Assembly: GCF_001025215.1 (NCBI RefSeq)
Contig: NZ_AP012330.1
Location: 1,240,001-1,304,000, forward strand
From: Bifidobacterium pseudocatenulatum DSM 20438 = JCM 1200 = LMG 10505
Lineage (GTDB): Bacteria; Actinomycetota; Actinomycetes; Actinomycetales; Bifidobacteriaceae
Direction: 5' to 3'
DNA: 64,000 bases
Shown: positions 57,980 to 64,000 of the stretch, piece by piece
Layout: every line of letters begins with the position of its first letter
Position numbering within the stretch: position 1 is the first letter of the stretch
Made by a program: the position numbers and the translations under genes
The notes under the pieces: model-generated
What the model was told of the DNA's origin: nothing
The model's database searches: none
What the model saw: the letters and a program-made list of their open reading frames with translations, nothing else

Positions 57980-58747
57980 GTGACTGCTGTGACATCAACA
58001 ACCGATTTCGATTATGAGTTCGACGCCGCCAAAGGCATCCAACGCGACAATCTTCCGCCGTTCGCGCAGCGCATGCGCAAGGCCGCCGACCTGGTTTGGG
58101 AGGAAGGCTACCAGCAGCCGTTCATCCGCGAGCTTGGCGAAGGCACACTGCAACGCGAGCGTTTCGCCTTCTATCTGCTGCAGGATTTTCGTTATGTGAA
58201 CGATTACGCCAGAGTGCACGCTTTGGGATTAGCCAAGGCCACCGACCCTGAAATCATGGCGTTCATGCTCAAGGTGCAGAACGGCGCCCTGCAGGTCGAG
58301 ACCGAAGTACACCGCTCCTACTTGGCCAGCTATGGCATCACCGAAGAGCAGATGAACAATGTGCGCCAGTCGGCCTTCGCGCGTGCCTACACGTCGAATA
58401 TCCTTTCCATCGCCTATGGCAAGGATATTCTCGACATTCTTGTGGCCGTGCTGCCGTGCGCCTGGGTGTATGCGGATTATGGTTATCGTCTTGCCGCCGA
58501 GTTCGCGGACACGCTCGACAACAATCCGTACAAGAGCTGGGTCGACATGTATAAGACCGACGAGTTCTGGCAGGATTCCGTGTGGCTGCTCGATCATATC
58601 GAGAAACTGGTGGCCGACGCGAGCGAGGAGCGCAAGCGCGAGCTGATCGACATTTTCGTGACCGGCGTGGAGAACGAATACATGTTCTGGGCCAGCGCGT
58701 ACGACATGCAGTACACATGGAAGCCCGAATGGAATCAGGCGCGCTGA
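57980..58747 (+). CDS. tenA: TenA/THI-4 family thiaminase II
   Basis: Helical-bundle enzyme of 255 residues that hydrolyses damaged thiamin or aminopyrimidines to recover HMP. The family motifs are visible: FAFYLLQDFRYVNDYARVHA, the catalytic cysteine in VAVLPCAWVYADYGYRL and the glutamate in NEYMFWASAYDMQYTW. The start is GTG 57980; GGGAGG of the riboswitch lies eight bases upstream. An ATG at 57973 is out of frame. Together with the distant ykoEDC transporter it points to salvage of the pyrimidine half of thiamin. Confidence 0.92.
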   Translation: MTAVTSTTDFDYEFDAAKGIQRDNLPPFAQRMRKAADLVWEEGYQQPFIRELGEGTLQRERFAFYLLQDFRYVNDYARVHALGLAKATDPEIMAFMLKVQNGALQVETEVHRSYLASYGITEEQMNNVRQSAFARAYTSNILSIAYGKDILDILVAVLPCAWVYADYGYRLAAEFADTLDNNPYKSWVDMYKTDEFWQDSVWLLDHIEKLVADASEERKRELIDIFVTGVENEYMFWASAYDMQYTWKPEWNQAR

Positions 58748-58802
58748 TAGCACTCCTTCATGGGGTTTCCTGACTTCCGATTGTTTATTTTCATTGCAGC
58801 AA

Positions 58803-58846
58803 GGCGGGTGTCTTCTGATTGGTTTTCAGAAAGCACCCGCCCTGTT
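58803..58846 (+). terminator. Terminator after tenA
   Basis: GGCGGGTGTCTTCTGA and TCAGAAAGCACCCGCC pair with one small bulge around TTGGTTT, followed by a T-containing tail. It may serve the convergent YhbY gene as well. Confidence 0.75.
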
Positions 58847-58872
58847 ATGTTTGGTCGCGTCAGTTTCCCGCT

Positions 58873-59178
58873 TTATTCGCGTACGAGGCGGATATGTTCC
58901 ACGTCGTCGCGATGGGAGCGGCGGTAGAGCACGAAACGGTTGCCGATGACCTGCACGAGTTCCGCGTTCAGTTCTTCAGCCAATCCCTCGCCTGCTTCCT
59001 TGGCGGTCAGACCGGATCCGTCGAGCACGGAGCACTTGATGAGCTCACGCTTTTCGATGGTTTCGTCCGCCTGCTTGATGGCGTTTTCGCTCAGATCGTT
59101 CTTGCCGACCTGGATGAGCGGATTGAGCTTGGTGGCCAGGCCTCGCAGCTGCTTGACCTGCTTCTTGGTTAATGCCAT
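58873..59178 (-). CDS. YhbY-type CRM-domain RNA-binding protein
   Basis: A 101-residue single-domain protein. LTKKQVKQLRGLATKLNPLI, then the GKNDLS loop, and later VQVIGNRFVLYRRS follow the YhbY/CRM pattern, with the GNRFVLYR strand at the end. Members associate with pre-50S ribosomal particles. ATG 59178 (MALTKK) has GGAA six bases upstream; an in-frame ATG four codons earlier is less well placed. Confidence 0.88.
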   Translation of the reverse strand: MALTKKQVKQLRGLATKLNPLIQVGKNDLSENAIKQADETIEKRELIKCSVLDGSGLTAKEAGEGLAEELNAELVQVIGNRFVLYRRSHRDDVEHIRLVRE

Positions 59179-59249
59179 AACTTGTTCCATTCCTATCTAT
59201 GATGCTTGCTCAAGAGTAGCGTGAGGACGGTAAAATCCGCCGACTGCCT

Positions 59250-61619
59250 TCAGTTTAGTCCAGCGATCAGAACCAACGCAGCCACATATGCCACAACCAC
59301 ACCGCCCGCGGCAATGTCTCGTTTGGCGATGCTCATCACGCGCCAATGTGTGCGTGCGATACCCTCTTCATAGCATCGCGCGTCGAGTGCGAGACTGAGA
59401 TTGTCGGCATGGCGTATCGCCCCTGCGAACACCGGAATGATGATGGAAACCATCGCCTTGATACGCTGCACGAACGTTCCCGTTTCGATGCTGCCACCTC
59501 GAGCCGCCTGTGCGTCCGCAATGGCTTTCGCCTCGCTTCCCAGAGTGGGCAGGAACCGCAGTGCGAGGCTCATCACCAGTGCGATCTCCTGCGCGTGCAC
59601 GCCTATTTTTGCGAAGGGTTTGAGCAAGGCTTCGAACGCGTCGGTGATGGCCGTAGGCGTGGTGGTGGCGAGGAACACCACTCCGACGATAATGACCGCA
59701 ACGAATCTGCAGGCGTACAGTATAGCGATACGCACACCGTCGTCGGTGATTGGAATCGGTCCGATGTTCGTAAGAACATTGCCGGATTGTACGAAGAACA
59801 CATTGAGCAGTCCGCAGAACACGAACAATGCAAGGAACATGTGAATCGATTTGAACAGTTGTTTCACGCCGATGCCTGATGTCGCAACGATCATGCCGGT
59901 CAACAGTGCGGCCACGAGCAGCTGCCAGAAAGAGCGGATGGCGAATGCGGAGAACATGACCGCCAACGCGCCCACCATCTTCACGCGCGGGTCAAGCCGT
60001 TCCATAAAACTGCGGTTTTCACGGACGTCTCCCTTTGCATGTCCGGAGCCAAGCGTGTGCAGATTCTTCGAACCTGCCGATTCGACAGCAGAACCAGGCT
60101 CGGCATCACGAACTTTTCCACCAACGTTCCGGTCAGCGTCAAGCGCGATCGTCCGGTCGGCAAGTACGTCGATTTCCGCTTGCGAATGGGAAATGATGAG
60201 TATGGTGATGCCTTGTGCGTGGAGGGTTTGGATGAGATTGTGCACGCGGGTTGTGGCCGCTTCATCAAGTCCCGCGGTCGGCTCGTCCATAATGAGAATC
60301 CGCGGTTGGCATGCGATGACGCCCGCTATGGCAACGAGTCGTTGCTGCCCGCCGGAAAGGTCGAATGGCGAACGGTCGGCAAGATGTTCAATATGCAGCA
60401 ATGCCATGGCTTGGCTGACATGTTCATCCACTTGCGCTTCATCAAGCCGTTGGTTGCGCGGACCGTAGGCGACGTCCTCGGCTACGGTTTCGGCGAAAAG
60501 CTGACGTTCGGGATGTTGCATGACGTAGCCGATGGTGGCGCGCAGTTTCTCGCGGTCCGCACGCTTGAGCGACTGCATATTGCCGTTGGCGCGTTGGCGT
60601 GCGACGGGAATGGTGTTGACGGTAATGCTGCCAGATTGCGGCTGTTCCAGCGCGCAGAGAAGACGCGCGAGGGTGGTTTTGCCTGCACCGTTATGCCCTG
60701 TGATGGCCACGGTTTCACCCTCATTGATGGTTATGGAAAGCTTATCGAGCACAGGCTTGCTACTGTTTGGATATTGATATATCAGATTATGGATTTCAAT
60801 GATTGGTACAGCTGATGTTGGCTTCGATGCGCCATTTGCAATATTGGATTTGGCAATTGGGTTGTCTTCTTGCGCTGTGCCTGATTCGTCCATTTCCGGA
60901 ATACTTGCAGTATTACCGCGAGCGCTTTGCACGATACGCCCGTTATCCAGGCGAATGATGCGGTCGGCATTGACGAATTCGTCACGATGGTGGGTGACGA
61001 GAATGATGGTTGTGCCGTGCTGCTGCAATTCGTCAAGAATATGCATGATGTCGGCGCGGCCTTGCGGATCGAGCATGGCGGTAGGCTCGTCGAGCACGAG
61101 GATTTCGGGATTCATGGCAAGCATGCCGGCGATGGCGACGCGCTGCTGTTGGCCTCCGCTCATTCGCGTGGGATCGGCTTCTCGTTGTCCGCTCATGTCG
61201 ACTGCGTCAAGTGACATGGCGATGCGCATATCGATATCATCATGCGCAATGGCGAGGTTTTCCGGACCGAAGGCAACATCATCCTCGGTAATGGTGGTGA
61301 CGATCTGATCTTCCGGATGTTGGAAAACCGCCCCGATACCATGCCGGGCGCTGCGGTAAGCGTCAGCGTGCGCGCCGGAGTCATCGAATACGTTGTTTCC
61401 CAACAACGTGACATGTCCGGCATCGGGTGCGGCAAGTCCTGCGATGATGCGTGAAAGTGTGGATTTGCCCGATCCGTTTGGTCCTGCCAAGCATACACGT
61501 TCGCCTTGGCGAACGGTCAGGTTCACGCCGTCGAGCGCCCAGGTCGCGCCGGAGTCGTAGGTGAAACGAATATCGTGCAGTTCGACCGCGATGGTGTTCG
61601 TGGCGCTGTCAGGATTCAT
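59250..61619 (-). CDS. ECF transporter fusion: EcfA-EcfA'-EcfT in one polypeptide
   Basis: A 789-residue protein joining the three core subunits of an ECF module. ATPase 1 (about 10-245) has AGPNGSGKSTLSRIIAG, MSGGQQQRVAIAGM and ILVLDEPTAMLDP. ATPase 2 (about 280-510) has ITGHNGAGKTTLARLL, LSGGQQRLVAIAGV and ILIMDEPTAGLDE. The T permease follows from about 550 (FMERLDPRVKMVGALAVMFS) with roughly five spans and the coupling motifs ADAQAARGGSIETG and LDARCYEEG. Normally these are two or three genes. It lies after ribU and a hairpin, so it probably drives riboflavin uptake and may serve other S components too. I see no frameshift or stop, so it is a genuine fusion in this sequence. Confidence 0.9.
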   Translation of the reverse strand: MNPDSATNTIAVELHDIRFTYDSGATWALDGVNLTVRQGERVCLAGPNGSGKSTLSRIIAGLAAPDAGHVTLLGNNVFDDSGAHADAYRSARHGIGAVFQHPEDQIVTTITEDDVAFGPENLAIAHDDIDMRIAMSLDAVDMSGQREADPTRMSGGQQQRVAIAGMLAMNPEILVLDEPTAMLDPQGRADIMHILDELQQHGTTIILVTHHRDEFVNADRIIRLDNGRIVQSARGNTASIPEMDESGTAQEDNPIAKSNIANGASKPTSAVPIIEIHNLIYQYPNSSKPVLDKLSITINEGETVAITGHNGAGKTTLARLLCALEQPQSGSITVNTIPVARQRANGNMQSLKRADREKLRATIGYVMQHPERQLFAETVAEDVAYGPRNQRLDEAQVDEHVSQAMALLHIEHLADRSPFDLSGGQQRLVAIAGVIACQPRILIMDEPTAGLDEAATTRVHNLIQTLHAQGITILIISHSQAEIDVLADRTIALDADRNVGGKVRDAEPGSAVESAGSKNLHTLGSGHAKGDVRENRSFMERLDPRVKMVGALAVMFSAFAIRSFWQLLVAALLTGMIVATSGIGVKQLFKSIHMFLALFVFCGLLNVFFVQSGNVLTNIGPIPITDDGVRIAILYACRFVAVIIVGVVFLATTTPTAITDAFEALLKPFAKIGVHAQEIALVMSLALRFLPTLGSEAKAIADAQAARGGSIETGTFVQRIKAMVSIIIPVFAGAIRHADNLSLALDARCYEEGIARTHWRVMSIAKRDIAAGGVVVAYVAALVLIAGLN

Positions 61620-61641
61620 GGAAAAAGTCTTTCATAAACGA

Positions 61642-61673
61642 AAGGAACCTTCCATACGTCGAAAGGTTCCTTC
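61642..61673 (-). terminator. Hairpin between ribU and the ECF fusion gene
   Basis: AAGGAACCTT and AAGGTTCCTT pair around a short loop; on the minus strand TTTCGTTT follows. It would reduce expression of the ECF module relative to ribU. Confidence 0.7.
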
Positions 61674-61712
61674 CTATTCATCAATATGCGGAATCGATAT
61701 GGTGAACGAGGC

Positions 61713-62336
61713 TCAGCGGTTCAACAGGTTGGAGATCGGCTTGTAGATCAGGAAGGTGACCACGCCATGGATGGTGAATTTCAACGCGTTGAACGGCAGA
61801 AGCGCCGGCACGATCAATGCCACGACCTGTGCGGTGGTCATATGCGCGTAGAACGGTGTGACGATTATATTGCCCACAATCGCCATCGCCAAGGCTGCGA
61901 TCGCACCGACGATGATGCCGATGACCGCGCCTTTGCGGGTCTTGTTCCTGCGGTAGATCAGTGCTGCCGGCACGGATAATGCCAAAGCCACGAGCACGGC
62001 CATAAGCGTGCCCCATGGGTTGGTAAACAGGTGCGGCAGGAAACCAAGCACGCTGACGATTACCGCCGCCGCTGGCCCGTAGGCGAAACCTGCCACCAGG
62101 CTGACAATGCCGGATGGATCATATTTCAGCCATTCAACGCCTGGCACAATGGGAAATTCCACAAAGCTGACGGCCATCGACAGCGCCACGAACAGCGCAT
62201 ACATGGCGATGCGTTTGGTGGACCAGCGTCCAGAGTCGGCCACGCCTGTGGAATGCGCGTTGTCGGGGCGCGTCATGCTTTCGCTGGCGATTTCGGCGTC
62301 GTTGTTTTGGGTATTGTTTGGTGAGGATACACTCAT
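61713..62336 (-). CDS. ribU: Riboflavin ECF transporter S component
   Basis: About 207 residues, with a polar N-terminal tail of ~45 and then five or six spans. KRIAMYALFVALSMAVSFVE and FPIVPGVEWLKYDPSGIVSL are the RibU-type N-terminal segments and substrate loop; GFLPHLFTNPWGTLMAVLVA is the third block. The FMN riboswitch immediately upstream supports riboflavin as substrate. ATG 62336 (MSVSSPNN) is preferred; an ATG at 62357 lies inside the riboswitch. Confidence 0.92.
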   Translation of the reverse strand: MSVSSPNNTQNNDAEIASESMTRPDNAHSTGVADSGRWSTKRIAMYALFVALSMAVSFVEFPIVPGVEWLKYDPSGIVSLVAGFAYGPAAAVIVSVLGFLPHLFTNPWGTLMAVLVALALSVPAALIYRRNKTRKGAVIGIIVGAIAALAMAIVGNIIVTPFYAHMTTAQVVALIVPALLPFNALKFTIHGVVTFLIYKPISNLLNR

Positions 62337-62349
62337 GTTGAGCCCCGTT

Positions 62350-62490
62350 TCTTCCATCCGGACTTTGACCGTTGGCTCCGGATTCTCACCGGATCAGCCG
62401 CTTTCGCGGGTCGCGGGCTTCGGCATGGGACCGTTATGAACGTCAGTCGTACCGTTACCGCCAGTAAGGATTTTCACCTTCCCTGAAACT
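62350..62490 (-). promoter_or_regulatory. FMN riboswitch (RFN element) controlling ribU
   Basis: On the minus strand the conserved blocks are TTTCAGGGAAGGTGAAAATC, TTACTGGCGGTAA, a variable arm, AGCCCGCGACCCGCG, GATCCGGTGAGAATCCGGAG and AAAGTCCGGATGGAAGA. Order and spacing are those of the RFN aptamer. A TATAAT box at about 62497-62502 (minus strand) lies just upstream. It ends about 14 bases before the ribU ATG, favouring control of translation initiation. Confidence 0.93.
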
Positions 62491-62712
62491 TGCACGATTA
62501 TATATACGCCTATCGTCGGAAATATGCAAACCGCGTCTCACTGGCGTCTATTATCAGCAGGCATCAATCTTTAATCCGGAAACCATGATCTTAGCCTCAT
62601 ATGCCTTTTGCCTATGGCATGAACGTCGCCTCATGGTGTGTTGCCGCAGTGTGCGCTTTACCTGTTGCTTTCGTATCGTGTGCGTTCAAGCAAGCGGCAG
62701 GTACGTTGATTG
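62491..62712. other. Gene-free stretch between the SNF2 helicase and ribU
   Basis: About 220 bases holding the ribU promoter at its left edge. The remainder shows no open frame with protein-like character and no clear terminator for the helicase gene that ends at 62713. Confidence 0.4.
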
Positions 62713-64000
62713 TTATGCCAGCAGGTCGAGCAAGTCGTCTTTGCTGAGTGTGCCGACGCCTCCAGATGCGGTGCCGTCGGTGAACTGTTGGGCAAGCTCG
62801 CTTTTCTTCTCCTGCAGTTTGAGGATGCGTTCCTCAATGGTGTCTTTGGCTACGATCTGGTACACGTTCACATCCTGCGTCTGTCCGATGCGGTGCGCAC
62901 GATCGGTGGCCTGGTTCTGCGCGGCCGCGTTCCACCACGGGTCGGCGTGCACCACTACGGACGCACCCACAAGGTTCAGCCCCGTATTGCCCGCTTTGAG
63001 CGAGATGAGGAACACGGGAACATCGTTGCCATTGAATTCGTCCACCAGTTCCACACGGCGTTTCTTCGGTGTCTCGCCGGTGATGGTGTAGAAGTCCACG
63101 CCCTGTTCAGCCAAACGTGTACCAATCAGGTCAAGGAATGAAGTGAACTGCGAGAATACGAGCACTTTCTTGCTTTCGTCCATGCACGTGGATACGAGTT
63201 CGCAAATAGCGTCAAGTTTGGCGGAAGCGTTTTTCGCATCCGCATAGACGAGTCTCGGATCGCAACAGATTTCGCGCAACAGTGTGAATTCCGCAAGGAT
63301 TCGAATCTTCTTCGTATTGAAGTCGGCGTCCTTGGTTTTGGTAAGGGTGGCGCGCAACCGTTGCTCGTGCGCCGCATAGAGTTTGCGCTGTTCGCCTTCC
63401 AGTTTGACGGTGAGCACGTTTTCGAACTTGTCAGGCAAATCGGTCAGCACGTCTTTTTTCAGACGTCGTTTAATGAACAGTCCGACCAAAGCCTGCAGTT
63501 TGTCAGCCATGACGGAATGTTCAGAACCGGGTGCCATGATCGGCTGTTCGTATTTTTCTCGGAACTTCGTGTAGGTTCCCAGCAATCCGGGCATGAGGAA
63601 GTCGAAGATGCTCCACAGTTCGCTCAACCGGTTTTCGATGGGGGTTCCCGTCAATGCGAACCGGTGTTCGGCGGTGATCTGTTTGACGGCTTTCGCCAAC
63701 TTCGTGGCATGGTTTTTGATGTATTGCGCCTCATCGAGCGCCATCAATGCGAACCGGCAGGCGGCGTAATCATCCACGTCGCGGCGCAATAAATCGTATG
63801 AGGTGATCACCACATCGGTACGCTGCATATCGTTGGATTCCGAGGGGTTCTTCCATTGCTGTGCCACGGCTGCGATGAGCTTGCGCCGTTGTGCCTTCGT
63901 GCCGGCCACAACTTCGATGGTAAGATCCTGCGTGAACTTCTCGCATTCGGCAGCCCAGTTGTATACCAAGGATGCCGGGCAGACAATCAACGCTGGACCG
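62713..64000 (-). CDS. SNF2-family DNA helicase/ATPase, C-terminal part (cut by window edge)
   Basis: About 429 codons are visible; the N-terminus, including Walker A, lies beyond the right edge. Motif Ia is ALIVCPASLVYNWAAE, motif II LMALDEAQYIKNHATKLAKA (DEAQ box), and motif III ALTGTPIENRLSELWSIFDF. The helicase C lobe has VLVFSQFTSFLDLIG, then motif V SLKAGNTGLNLVGASVVVHA and motif VI NQATDRAHRIGQTQDVNVYQ, typical of the Snf2/RapA-like bacterial group. It translocates on DNA and remodels protein-DNA complexes; the precise role is unknown. Confidence 0.93.
   Translation of the reverse strand, partial: GPALIVCPASLVYNWAAECEKFTQDLTIEVVAGTKAQRRKLIAAVAQQWKNPSESNDMQRTDVVITSYDLLRRDVDDYAACRFALMALDEAQYIKNHATKLAKAVKQITAEHRFALTGTPIENRLSELWSIFDFLMPGLLGTYTKFREKYEQPIMAPGSEHSVMADKLQALVGLFIKRRLKKDVLTDLPDKFENVLTVKLEGEQRKLYAAHEQRLRATLTKTKDADFNTKKIRILAEFTLLREICCDPRLVYADAKNASAKLDAICELVSTCMDESKKVLVFSQFTSFLDLIGTRLAEQGVDFYTITGETPKKRRVELVDEFNGNDVPVFLISLKAGNTGLNLVGASVVVHADPWWNAAAQNQATDRAHRIGQTQDVNVYQIVAKDTIEERILKLQEKKSELAQQFTDGTASGGVGTLSKDDLLDLLA

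Overview
The window is a stretch of an actinobacterial chromosome, most likely Bifidobacterium (adolescentis/catenulatum-type). The evidence is moderately high GC, dense short operons, bifid-style ECF vitamin transporters under riboswitches, a type I glutamine synthetase next to a DUF4191 protein, polyphosphate glucokinase, and the gene order pheST-argCJBDFRGH ... tyrS-TPR-HAD-tlyA-nadK-recN. That order matches the Rv1644-Rv1696 stretch of Mycobacterium tuberculosis. The genus call is inference from content and order; I ran no search.

Layout. 0-10.5 kb is mostly minus strand: a cut HAD phosphatase, recN, nadK, then (reading upstream) tlyA, a NagD-type HAD phosphatase, a TPR-like protein with a huge Arg/Asp-rich tail, and tyrS. 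A plus-strand K+ uptake pair (trkH/ktrB plus trkA/ktrA) is inserted between tlyA and nadK. 10.6-13.9 kb holds two convergent units carrying CmpB-type (PF06541-like) membrane proteins, one fused to a DUF975-like domain and one in an operon with an HD-domain protein. 14.0-23.0 kb is the full arginine pathway, argCJBDFR then argGH, with tandem ARG boxes before argC and a weaker site before argG. 23.1-28.5 kb is pheS-pheT with a flanking rRNA methyltransferase and a small Pro/Gln/Tyr-rich membrane protein.

28.5-32.1 kb is a graveyard of truncated genes (ABC ATPase pieces, an HNH endonuclease N-terminus, a frameshifted MmeI-like DNA methyltransferase and others) surrounding two intact genes, a LOG-family nucleotidase and a uracil-DNA-glycosylase-family protein. 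32.1-38.5 kb is glnA, DUF4191, lpd, DUF3043 and an M20 dipeptidase. 38.6-41.9 kb is a ykoEDC-type thiamin-precursor ECF transporter behind a TPP riboswitch. 42-46 kb is an Mrp-type Fe-S carrier ATPase and an unusually long NAD+-dependent DNA ligase.

46-54.3 kb is the least understood part: a roughly 1,100-residue protein of unknown function, divergent from a large multi-spanning (possibly GT-C) membrane protein, followed by an aryl-sulfate sulfotransferase and a lone ABC ATPase with a degenerate signature motif. About 2 kb across the divergent start has a striking G+T bias on the plus strand that ignores gene orientation. 54.4-59.2 kb holds an aminotransferase, polyphosphate glucokinase, a galactofuranosyl-transferase-like GT2 enzyme, tenA under a second TPP riboswitch, and a YhbY-type RNA-binding protein. 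59.2-62.5 kb is a riboflavin ECF system: ribU behind an FMN riboswitch, then one 789-residue protein fusing both ATPases and the T permease. The window ends inside an SNF2-family helicase.

No tRNA, rRNA, CRISPR array, intact insertion sequence or replication origin was seen.
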